The notes beneath the pieces were generated by a model, which was not told the DNA's origin, did not search any database, and was given only the letters and a program-made list of their open reading frames with translations. 64,000 nucleotides of DNA, from positions 1,364,001-1,428,000 of the forward strand of contig NZ_QFFJ01000001.1 in the NCBI RefSeq assembly GCF_003308995.1, written 5' to 3'. This document shows, in pieces, positions 1-7,606 of this stretch (the stretch's first letter is position 1; each line of letters starts with the position of its first letter). The position numbers and the translations under genes are program-made. This stretch comes from Chitinophaga flava (GTDB lineage Bacteria > Bacteroidota > Bacteroidia > Chitinophagales > Chitinophagaceae).

Positions 1-996
1 CAGTAAATGCGCTATACTGTCGTGAGCAGCTTTCAGCTGGGATGCTGTCCAGATGCTGTCATCAATGATCCCTTCCGCATGCCAGCGCTCAAAACGGCCG
101 CTGACAGAAGGTATCATCGGCTCGAAAGCCATATCCACGTTAACAGTGGCGCCACCGCCCACCACACTACCATTCAGCACAAATACGCCTCCATCGCTGG
201 TAGTCCTGAATCCTTTATCTTCATAGAACTGCAACCCGGCCCGGCCATCGAAAGTGCCGGGGATGAAGAAAGAGCCGGACTCCAGTATCAGCACCCTTTT
301 GCCGGCCTTATGCATTTCGGCGGCCACAAGACATCCGGAGGGACCACTGCCGATCACCACACAGTCTATTTCACCGGTAATACAGCGCTGCCCGGAATTG
401 TATTGTAAGGACGTTTTAAACGCCGGCACCGGAATGTCCAGGTCAGGAATAAAAGCATCCTGCTTGAAATCTCCAATACCGGATAACAGCCGGCCTATCC
501 TGCCTTTGTAGACATTCACGATATAGTAGGCCCTGATACCAGCGCCGATACGACGGTAAAAATTAATCCTTGAGTTTGTCAGCAGCTGCAGAAATTGATT
601 CCTTTGCAAATCAGTCATATTCACAAATGAAGTCGTGGACAGACCGGACAGAAACTGCCTGCATTCAGCCACTGCCGCTGTTATCACCGCATCATTCACC
701 TTTGTCTTTTCCATATTCCGGAAATAAAACCGGATCCATCCTGATTTCAATAACAGGGCTGGCCTGGAAATAAAAAGCAATATCCACATCAGCTGCAGGT
801 TTTTCCTGGCCATCGCATACTGCCGGATACGCGCTTCCTTGATAGCTGCTTTTACTTCTTCATTATCATCCTTATAGGGCAGGAAAAAATCGAACAATGC
901 ATAATGTAATGCTTCTATCTTTTCTTTGGAAGGCAGCAACCATGAAAGCAACAGCTGCTCCGATTTTTTTAAAAGACGGCTATATATCTTTTTCAT
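1..996 (-). CDS. GMC-family oxidoreductase (partial, runs off window)
   Basis: Last visible gene of the hydrazine-type operon. From the ATG at 994-996 there are 332 open codons to base 1, so the catalytic C-terminus lies outside. Residues about 211-240 form a Rossmann FAD site (VVIGSGPSGC, then acidic E239 in ILESG), followed by GGGATVN near 280, as in glucose-methanol-choline flavoproteins that oxidise alcohols. About 200 residues precede the FAD motif, more than in a minimal GMC enzyme; this part is helical and basic and may be a fused accessory region. The start overlaps the end of the upstream gene by 17 bases, which suggests coupled translation. Family assignment is clear; the substrate is unknown, but the context points to tailoring of the cluster product. 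Confidence 0.85.
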   Translation of the reverse strand, partial: MKKIYSRLLKKSEQLLLSWLLPSKEKIEALHYALFDFFLPYKDDNEEVKAAIKEARIRQYAMARKNLQLMWILLFISRPALLLKSGWIRFYFRNMEKTKVNDAVITAAVAECRQFLSGLSTTSFVNMTDLQRNQFLQLLTNSRINFYRRIGAGIRAYYIVNVYKGRIGRLLSGIGDFKQDAFIPDLDIPVPAFKTSLQYNSGQRCITGEIDCVVIGSGPSGCLVAAEMHKAGKRVLILESGSFFIPGTFDGRAGLQFYEDKGFRTTSDGGVFVLNGSVVGGGATVNVDMAFEPMIPSVSGRFERWHAEGIIDDSIWTASQLKAAHDSIAHLL

Positions 997-2101
997 AGAT
1001 ATTGTATTTTTTATAAACCTCACCGCCTATCATCGTGGCAATTCTGTTTATATCATCATTATCTTCCAGTGTCCAGCTGCCTTCACAACGACTTATGCCC
1101 AGTTTCCGGGCAATCAGGCTGGCCTGGTAATACAGAACGGCATCGATGCCTTTTTTGCGGTGCTCCGGCAATATGCCTATCAGCATCATGCGCACCCAGC
1201 TGATTTTTTTTCTGGCATTGATGAGATGGAAGATACCGAACGGAAAGAGTTTACCTTTTACCTTCTTCAGCACTTCATTATAATCATAAAGGGTAACAAT
1301 CATGCCGACGGGTTTTCCGTCTATCTCTGCAATCTGCATCAGCGAAGGTTCTACAATGCTCTTCATACTTTTGGCCATCAGGAAGGCCGCCTTTTCTGAA
1401 ATAGGTACAAAACCCCAATTGTCTTTCCAGCATTTGTTGTAGATATCCGCGATGGTATTAATTTCTTCCTGAAAGTGTTTCATTCGTACAGGCCTCAGCG
1501 TTATACGCGACTTTATTTGCGCGATGTCGGCCACCCGCCTTACTTTATCATTGGCCAGCACTTTATCGCCGGAGATACTATATGCCCACAACTGTTTTAT
1601 CTTACTGAGTCCGCACTGTTCCATCAGCTCCAGATAATAAGGGAAAGTATAGGGCATCATCAGGCGTGGTGTATCATCGAAACCAACAGCCAGAAACCCT
1701 GACTCATGGTTGGTACTGGGGCTTACCGGTCCTCTCATGGTCATCAGCCCTCTTTTCTTCAGCCATGCAGCAGCGCTGTCCAATAGCTGCCGGCTTACTT
1801 CCCGGTCATTTATACATTCAAAGAATCCGAAAAAACCGGTACGGTCATTATGGTGAATATTATGCGCATTGTTTTCAATAGCAGCAATTCTTCCTATCAC
1901 CTTTCCGTTGTCTACAGCGATGAACAACTGCATATCACCGGACTCGTAAAAAGGATTGGCTTTTTTATCAAAACATGCGAGCGCCTGCGACCTGAGCGGC
2001 GCCACCCAGTAGGAAGACTCCCGGTAGTGGTGATACGGAAAGTCTACAAACTGCCCCAGCAGTTTGCTATCATTTACTTCTTTCACCATGATGTTGGCCA
2101 T
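980..2101 (-). CDS. Large GNAT-fold acyltransferase-like protein
   Basis: A 373-residue protein that I place in the acyl-CoA N-acyltransferase superfamily. The C-terminal half has a GNAT-like core: a beta strand with IAEIDGKPVGMIV (about 260-272), then GILPEHRKKGID (about 315-326), which resembles the acyl-CoA pyrophosphate loop, and a closing IGGEVYKKYNIYEKD. The N-terminal half contains a second partial GNAT-like unit (LFIAVDNGKVIGRIAAIEN). At 373 residues it is about twice the size of a single GNAT domain, so a double-GNAT layout is likely. It lies 17 bases after the reductase/hydrolase gene and overlaps the GMC gene. It could attach an acyl or aminoacyl group to the cluster product; the substrate is not readable from the sequence. 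Confidence 0.7.
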   Translation of the reverse strand: MANIMVKEVNDSKLLGQFVDFPYHHYRESSYWVAPLRSQALACFDKKANPFYESGDMQLFIAVDNGKVIGRIAAIENNAHNIHHNDRTGFFGFFECINDREVSRQLLDSAAAWLKKRGLMTMRGPVSPSTNHESGFLAVGFDDTPRLMMPYTFPYYLELMEQCGLSKIKQLWAYSISGDKVLANDKVRRVADIAQIKSRITLRPVRMKHFQEEINTIADIYNKCWKDNWGFVPISEKAAFLMAKSMKSIVEPSLMQIAEIDGKPVGMIVTLYDYNEVLKKVKGKLFPFGIFHLINARKKISWVRMMLIGILPEHRKKGIDAVLYYQASLIARKLGISRCEGSWTLEDNDDINRIATMIGGEVYKKYNIYEKDI

Positions 2102-2118
2102 AGGTATTCATTTTATTG

Positions 2119-4191
2119 TTAGTCGCAAATGGTTACCAGCCCATGCTTGAACTGATACTTGCCTGTGCCGCTGATAAAATCCCTGATCATAGGCACCACC
2201 AGCTGGATATTATCAAACTGCAGATAATGGGAGCCTCCTTCAATAACAGCGCAGGTGGCATTATCAGACAGCTTCGCGGCTGCCTGTGATATTTCCGGAG
2301 AAGCGATATTATCGGCTGTTCCGGTGATCATCAGCACAGGAACGTTTAGTCGTTCCAGTTGTAAGGTTACATCTTCGTTCCACAGCAATAACAGTTGCCT
2401 TGCATAGTTCAGCACACTGGAAGGCATCAGGAAAGGCTCTACTACCATGGGTTTGATATCTTCACTAACAAGAGACAGGATATCATCCACCAAATCTCTT
2501 TTACCATCTTCATCCTTCAGTTCTGCAAACGCAATAGTTTTATTCTCCTTCACCAGCACGTTTTTCAGGGCTTCAATCACGATCCCGGCTATATGAGGAT
2601 GTGTATCTACACGACTGCAGATCTCCTGCATATCACGCTCGTAATTGGTATGATACATATCAAACTGGGGCAGCCCTTTAAAGCAGCCGCTCAGGAAAAC
2701 CATGGACTTCACATAGTCCGGATGCTGCTCCTGGAAATGCAACGCTATCTTAGGCCCGGTACACCAGGCCACGATATAACATTCCTTCACCCCTTCCTTG
2801 TCCAGTATCTGTTTGATATCATTGACATGCGACTGTACAGGAAACACCTGTGCCACACCACCTTTCTGAGAAGAAGTGCCTCGCATGGGCCATATAATAA
2901 TGCGGTAATGTTCATACAACGACTCCACCGCCCAGTCCCAGAATGCAAGGCTCTGGCCATATGCATTCAGAATCACCATCACAGGGCCGTTGCCGCCAGT
3001 GTAATAAGTCAGGTCTTCTTCACCATCGATCAACAGCTGTGAAGCGCTGAGCCGGTGAACCACGCTCCTCAGGCGTTTGGCCTGCACCCTTTCATCAGCA
3101 TCGTATTTGTCTTTGGCATTCTGTGTGATATTCATTTCATCCTGATAGCTGAGCCTGGGCAGATCCCTGCTCATACCAGAGATATCATATGCTTTGTTAC
3201 ATTCAAAGTGTTGCACGGTTTTCAGGTATGAGTTGAACACCTCTTCTTCCGACAACAACAGATGGTCTACTGTATTCAACACAGATTCATCCGTTACGGT
3301 AAATGCGTTGACACCAGTCACCTTACCGATTACATCGATATATTCTTCCAGTGGTGTAGGATTGGGATTGGTGAGATGAAACACATCATTGATGGTTTCC
3401 GGTTTTTCACATACGGCTGCCATCAAAGCGGCTACGTGGTCTACGCAGATAAGGTTTACGGTGGCATTTTCCTTGATCAGCACCCGCAACGGATTGAATT
3501 TAAAGTACTCCGGCATCTTCGCTTCTATCTTGTCTTTCAGCTTCAACAGTATAGACAGATAGGCATATAATCCGGAATTGGAATCCACCACAAAGTTTTT
3601 GGAATCCCCCACTATAATGGACGGGCGCAGAATACGGAACTGAAGGCCCCATTCCTTGTGCGCATCCAACACAGCAGCTTCACAAAAACGTTTGGATTTC
3701 TCATATGGATTATGCGGGTTGTGTACATGCTCACTCACGGCTTCTTTGATAAGACCGTTAGCCTCACCCGACACATAGGCAGTGCTCACAAAATTCAACA
3801 GTGGTATCTGCTGCTCCTTTACAAACTTCAGCACATTCAGGGTACCACCGTAGTTGACATGCATGGTTTCCTTCTCCAGGTAGTGCTCAAAAAACAATAC
3901 AGCAGCGGAATGCCAGCATTCATCAATATGATACGGGAACGGCTCTACGATGCCCAGTCCTTCATCTGTAATATCACCTTCAATCACTACAACCCGGGTA
4001 TTATAGGCTTCTTCATCAAAACCTTCCATCTTTTCCAGTTTCGCTCTGAGACGCTGTTCCCCTGAGGTATTTCTTCCCGGACGTACCAGACAATACAACT
4101 GATGAGAAGTATGTTGTAACAGGTGGATGATGGCATAACCACCCAGAAACCCGGTAGCACCTGTAAAAAAGATATTTTTGCGATTGTTCAT
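2119..4191 (-). CDS. Thioester reductase-like domain fused to alpha/beta hydrolase with Cys nucleophile
   Basis: A 690-residue fusion. Residues 1 to about 365 are an NAD(P)-binding thioester-reductase/male-sterility domain: nucleotide motif TGATGFLG at 10-17 and active-site Y163xxxK167 (PYEKSK). Such domains release carrier-bound acyl thioesters reductively. Residues about 395-690 are an alpha/beta hydrolase. Its nucleophile elbow reads AWCTG, placing Cys477 where Ser is usual; Asp627 (GTADN) and His655 (GGSHY) complete a plausible Cys-Asp-His triad. Together the two halves could reduce, hydrolyse or transfer an acyl group from the carrier protein of this operon. Cys elbows occur in some thioesterases and in dienelactone hydrolases. 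The codon at 2761-2763 is TGT on the coding strand. Product release is an inference from context. Confidence 0.82.
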   Translation of the reverse strand: MNNRKNIFFTGATGFLGGYAIIHLLQHTSHQLYCLVRPGRNTSGEQRLRAKLEKMEGFDEEAYNTRVVVIEGDITDEGLGIVEPFPYHIDECWHSAAVLFFEHYLEKETMHVNYGGTLNVLKFVKEQQIPLLNFVSTAYVSGEANGLIKEAVSEHVHNPHNPYEKSKRFCEAAVLDAHKEWGLQFRILRPSIIVGDSKNFVVDSNSGLYAYLSILLKLKDKIEAKMPEYFKFNPLRVLIKENATVNLICVDHVAALMAAVCEKPETINDVFHLTNPNPTPLEEYIDVIGKVTGVNAFTVTDESVLNTVDHLLLSEEEVFNSYLKTVQHFECNKAYDISGMSRDLPRLSYQDEMNITQNAKDKYDADERVQAKRLRSVVHRLSASQLLIDGEEDLTYYTGGNGPVMVILNAYGQSLAFWDWAVESLYEHYRIIIWPMRGTSSQKGGVAQVFPVQSHVNDIKQILDKEGVKECYIVAWCTGPKIALHFQEQHPDYVKSMVFLSGCFKGLPQFDMYHTNYERDMQEICSRVDTHPHIAGIVIEALKNVLVKENKTIAFAELKDEDGKRDLVDDILSLVSEDIKPMVVEPFLMPSSVLNYARQLLLLWNEDVTLQLERLNVPVLMITGTADNIASPEISQAAAKLSDNATCAVIEGGSHYLQFDNIQLVVPMIRDFISGTGKYQFKHGLVTICD

Positions 4192-4205
4192 ATCGGTAGC
4201 ATTAT

Positions 4206-5978
4206 TTATAAATATTGGGGCAATGTCAGTTTCAGCCAGGCATCAGCATAATAACCGTAATGACTTTCCATCACCTTATTTTTAAGATCACAAAGTGAAA
4301 TAGTCCCCTGGATAGTTCTCACCTTACCATCGCTGCTGGTAGGGTTTTTCTCTGTATAGTCCGGATATTTTCCGTCAGGCCGCAGGAAACTGATAATATC
4401 CTTTGCGGCAGCCAGATCAATATGACCGTATGCGTTTAGCAATTCGTCGTTCAGTACATCGTATCGCCACTGTACGTCGTCATAGGTAGTCTTCGCGATC
4501 TTGATGGCCTGTGCAGGATTGGCCTTTTTGACAGTGGAAGCATTCATCATCGCCAGCCGGATCTCCGGAATGATGTACATATTGGTGACCAGCAGCAGAT
4601 CTTTTTTATCTTCTCTTTGTGGTGAAAAATAATAGGTAAAAGGACAACCGGTATCGGTCACTTTTTTATCTACATAACCTTTCTCCGAAAACTGCCAGTC
4701 AGTATATGGTTTGTTGAAATGTTCAAACAGTGGTTTGTTGAAAGACATATATGCCTGTGGATAACGATAGTCATTCCATCGCTGCATAAGTCCCATTTGC
4801 TGCGGGATATCAGACGGGTGTGCTTTCAGAAAAGCCTGGTCCGGCAGTAGTTTTTTCAGGTTGTCCGGAATGTAGCTGAGGTAGTCGGTGTGAATTTCCT
4901 TTTTGCCACATTCTATCACGACGGCCTTATCCGCAGTACCGTCGGCAACAATATACAGCCAGGATACGCCGCGCTGACTCTCTGTTGTGATCGCCACCGC
5001 TTCCTGCGCGCTTTGTGAATATTGCGCACAATGACGCACCAGCAGCACGGAATTGATCCCCGGACGGCAGGGCGCACAGTTGGCCGCAGGCACTGTATTC
5101 ACGCCCATACCGATACCATGGTTATTCATGGCCGCAAGCGAGCCTACAAAACCAGGAGCAGCCATACTTACAAACGGAACAGCCTTATGTCCGTCGAATG
5201 ATTCAACAGGATTGTAGATGATCATGGCCGCTGTAAACTCCAGCACATTGCCGGTGCTAAGCATAAAGTCGCGGCCAAAGTAATGCGCATTACCGCTGGC
5301 AGTAGCCGCTCCGAATGCCGAAAAACCATTGCAGAAGGCTGGCATCATCATCATGGTACGATTAAACCAGGGCAGCCGCTTTTTAACATAACGCTCCAGT
5401 TCTGACATACCGAAATTGGTGTAGGTCAGACTTAATATCAGATCGAAGGAGGTATTTAAATTCCACAGTTTATTGAAAGTGACTTTTGTGTTGCCATTGG
5501 TAGCTTTTTTACAGCCAGCCACCAGCCCTTTCATTTCTTCTGCATACATAGCAGGGATATCCTTCGGATATTTTCTACGAAGCCAGCGGGTAGCCAGTGA
5601 AATAAAGCACCACAGCACTTTCCAGAGCAGCCTGAATTTTTCAGGGTCTCCATCCGGCTTCAGCATACAGGGAATGAAATTGTACACATAGTCAACAGCC
5701 ATCCGTTCCACGGTTTGAGGCGCCAGCAATCCCATCAGATACCCCATCTGAAAAGAAGTGCCTTCTACATAGTAGCTGAGTTTGCGTTCACCGGTTTCAT
5801 AGTTAAAAGCAGTTTTGCTTTTCGCCATGAAGCCACGGACGCCTTCATATTCCACTATTTTAATCACCTCATAGCCGTCGTGTTCAAAGGCACTGATAAT
5901 ATCTTCTGTGGACCTGAATCCGGCAGTATTATGAACGGCCCTGCTTGTCCAGGAACCGGCTGTTTCATTTTCTTTCAT
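4206..5978 (-). CDS. C45-like Ntn hydrolase / acyltransferase
   Basis: A 590-residue protein resembling the C45 peptidase family (acyl-CoA:6-aminopenicillanic acid acyltransferase, acid ceramidase-like and phospholipase B-like Ntn hydrolases). Cys216 in AFCNGFSAFG is the probable nucleophile, followed by YFGRDFM (233-239), the usual Gly-Arg-Asn/Asp substrate-pocket motif, and by MAAPGFVGSLAAMNNHGIG (about 270). About 215 residues precede the Cys; in this family that part is a propeptide removed by self-cleavage, although no export signal is visible. Members hydrolyse or form amides. Within a hydrazine cluster, acyl transfer onto an amine or hydrazine, or trimming of an amide protecting group, are both reasonable; I cannot choose between them. 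It lies 14 bases upstream of the reductase fusion in the operon. Confidence 0.78.
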   Translation of the reverse strand: MKENETAGSWTSRAVHNTAGFRSTEDIISAFEHDGYEVIKIVEYEGVRGFMAKSKTAFNYETGERKLSYYVEGTSFQMGYLMGLLAPQTVERMAVDYVYNFIPCMLKPDGDPEKFRLLWKVLWCFISLATRWLRRKYPKDIPAMYAEEMKGLVAGCKKATNGNTKVTFNKLWNLNTSFDLILSLTYTNFGMSELERYVKKRLPWFNRTMMMMPAFCNGFSAFGAATASGNAHYFGRDFMLSTGNVLEFTAAMIIYNPVESFDGHKAVPFVSMAAPGFVGSLAAMNNHGIGMGVNTVPAANCAPCRPGINSVLLVRHCAQYSQSAQEAVAITTESQRGVSWLYIVADGTADKAVVIECGKKEIHTDYLSYIPDNLKKLLPDQAFLKAHPSDIPQQMGLMQRWNDYRYPQAYMSFNKPLFEHFNKPYTDWQFSEKGYVDKKVTDTGCPFTYYFSPQREDKKDLLLVTNMYIIPEIRLAMMNASTVKKANPAQAIKIAKTTYDDVQWRYDVLNDELLNAYGHIDLAAAKDIISFLRPDGKYPDYTEKNPTSSDGKVRTIQGTISLCDLKNKVMESHYGYYADAWLKLTLPQYL

Positions 5979-5988
5979 AAAACATGGG

Positions 5989-6417
5989 TCATAGAATCAA
6001 TGAGAAATGATGACAGGATATTTCCATGCGCTCGCGCAGATAGAACCGGTGGGCCCCGAAGCGTTGTACACCTGAGTCCAGCTCAAATCGTGCACATCCC
6101 TGCTGACGGGCATAATCAATCAGCCAGTCCATCATCCTTTTACCATGTCCTTTAGAGCGCTCTACAGGCAGGGTTACCAGATCATCTACATAAAGAAACT
6201 TGCCCCATGCCAGGCATTTACTGATCCTGAATCCGGCTACGCCTTCCGGCTCTCCGTCGGTATAAATGCCCAACAGCCTGAAATCAGCCAGCTGCTCCTG
6301 TTCCCGGATATTATCCAGAAATTCCTCTTCCTTCAGATGACCACGCAGCTCTTTCATCACTTTGAAGAATGACCTGATTTCATCATCAGTCGTCAGTAGT
6401 TTCAATGTTATATCCAT
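5989..6417 (-). CDS. GNAT family N-acyltransferase
   Basis: A 142-residue single-domain GNAT protein. Residues 80-101 give the diagnostic strand and acyl-CoA loop: DDLVTLPVERSKGHGKRMM, with RSKGHGK (87-93) as the Q/RxxGxG/A pyrophosphate-binding motif, followed by a helix and then CARFELDSG. The family transfers acyl groups from acyl-CoA to amines. In the triacsin pathway a GNAT enzyme acylates hydrazinoacetic acid before carrier loading; the position here, next to a carrier protein and in the same operon as a ligase, makes a similar job plausible, but that is inference. It sits 8 bases after the carrier protein gene and 10 bases before the C45-like gene. Confidence 0.85.
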   Translation of the reverse strand: MDITLKLLTTDDEIRSFFKVMKELRGHLKEEEFLDNIREQEQLADFRLLGIYTDGEPEGVAGFRISKCLAWGKFLYVDDLVTLPVERSKGHGKRMMDWLIDYARQQGCARFELDSGVQRFGAHRFYLRERMEISCHHFSLIL

Positions 6418-6425
6418 AGTGTTGT

Positions 6426-6659
6426 TTATTTTTTATCTTCTTTTTTACAGAGATTAGCCAGATCACCCACTGTTTTGATATCACTGAGTACACCGGGCTG
6501 CAGGGGTCTCATGAGGCCACTCGCTTCGAGATCTATCAACAGTAGCAAAAACTTCAGTGAGTCTATCCCAAGTGTGTTGATAGGGCTTTCCAGCGTTATC
6601 TCCTTCGTAGGGCCGTCGGCGTAAGCGTATTTTGCCAGTATTGTAAATAACTGTTCCAT
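6426..6659 (-). CDS. Acyl carrier protein
   Basis: A 77-residue free-standing carrier protein. The phosphopantetheine attachment site is Ser34 in LGIDSLKFLL, the classic DSL motif at the start of helix 2; acidic residues dominate, apart from a lysine-rich C-terminal tail. The holo form would tether an acyl or aminoacyl intermediate as a thioester. The operon contains a candidate loading enzyme (ligase at 7607-9055) and a candidate thioester-consuming enzyme (2119-4191), but no ketosynthase or condensation domain within this window, so it probably serves single-unit tethering rather than chain assembly. It starts 2 bases after the amidohydrolase stop codon. It is distinct from a housekeeping AcpP, which would normally lie beside fabF. 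Confidence 0.92.
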   Translation of the reverse strand: MEQLFTILAKYAYADGPTKEITLESPINTLGIDSLKFLLLLIDLEASGLMRPLQPGVLSDIKTVGDLANLCKKEDKK

Positions 6660-6661
6660 GA

Positions 6662-7576
6662 TTACATTTTTAGCAGTCGGTTAAAGTTTTCTCCCATCAC
6701 CAGTTTCATTTCGGATTCGTTCAGTATGTTGCCGGCAGCGTTGCGGAACAGCTCTACCAGTGTTTGCTGGCTGCCGCTCAACTTATGTATGGGCCAGTCG
6801 GTACCGAACAATATTTTATGTATGATGCCTCTCTTTTTGTGTTCTGATAATATGGTTTCAAATCGTTCCATGCGCAGTGCATTCGTAAACCCGGATACGT
6901 CCAGATATATATTGGGCCTGTATTCCGCCAGGATGGCTGCCTGTTCATGCATCATAAAAGCGGCATGTGCCAGGATGAAGTTTACGGTAGGAAACTGGTG
7001 GGCCGCATCGTTGATCAGTTCCGGCGCAGAGAAAGCAAAAGACATGCTTGGGCTGGTAGGCCCTGTATGCAGCAACACTGGTATATCGTAAGCCGCGCAG
7101 ATCTCATAGTAGGGATAGAGCCGTTCATCGCTGGGTGAATAACCGCAGGGCGGATATAGTTTAAGCCCTTTGAATCCCCAGTCCCGCACTGATTTCTCGA
7201 ACAGCTCCAGGCCACCCGTTTTTCTGCGGGGATCAATACCAGCAAATACTTCAAACCTGCCAGGATAACGGTCTAGTATACGTTTATGCAGGGCGTATAA
7301 TGTTTCCAGGTCTTCTGCCACATCCGGGAAAGTGATGCTGAAATCTACAATCAGCAACACCGATTTTTCAATACCTGCTTTATCCATCTCTGCGAGCAAC
7401 AACTCACAGTCTTCGTCAAACGACATCAGACGGCTCAGCAGCATATTGATGTTCTCCGCTTTTATATTTTCCTGTGTTGCTACTGCATTGGCATAAATAT
7501 TATCGCCTATCCCTTTCACAAAAGGTGCAGGGATAACGCGGGCGGAGGCAATATGGGTATGACAGTCGATCGTCAT
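6662..7576 (-). CDS. Amidohydrolase-2 family metal-dependent hydrolase
   Basis: The ATG at 7574-7576 gives a 304-residue protein beginning with MTIDCHTH, which places the HxH metal-binding strand at the very N-terminus as expected; an earlier ATG would add ten hydrophobic residues with no family match. Further TIM-barrel metal or substrate motifs are LKLYPPCG, PVLLHTGP, ILAHAAF and FGTDWP. Members of amidohydrolase-2 (PF04909-type) hydrolyse amides or decarboxylate aromatic and heterocyclic acids through an active-site metal. In this operon, placed between ligase and carrier protein, it may hydrolyse or decarboxylate an intermediate; s56-p1-type pathways do not give me a direct precedent. The family call is firm, the role is open. 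Confidence 0.83.
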   Translation of the reverse strand: MTIDCHTHIASARVIPAPFVKGIGDNIYANAVATQENIKAENINMLLSRLMSFDEDCELLLAEMDKAGIEKSVLLIVDFSITFPDVAEDLETLYALHKRILDRYPGRFEVFAGIDPRRKTGGLELFEKSVRDWGFKGLKLYPPCGYSPSDERLYPYYEICAAYDIPVLLHTGPTSPSMSFAFSAPELINDAAHQFPTVNFILAHAAFMMHEQAAILAEYRPNIYLDVSGFTNALRMERFETILSEHKKRGIIHKILFGTDWPIHKLSGSQQTLVELFRNAAGNILNESEMKLVMGENFNRLLKM

Positions 7577-7606
7577 TACGGTGATGGTTATAAGTAGTGA
7601 TAACAA

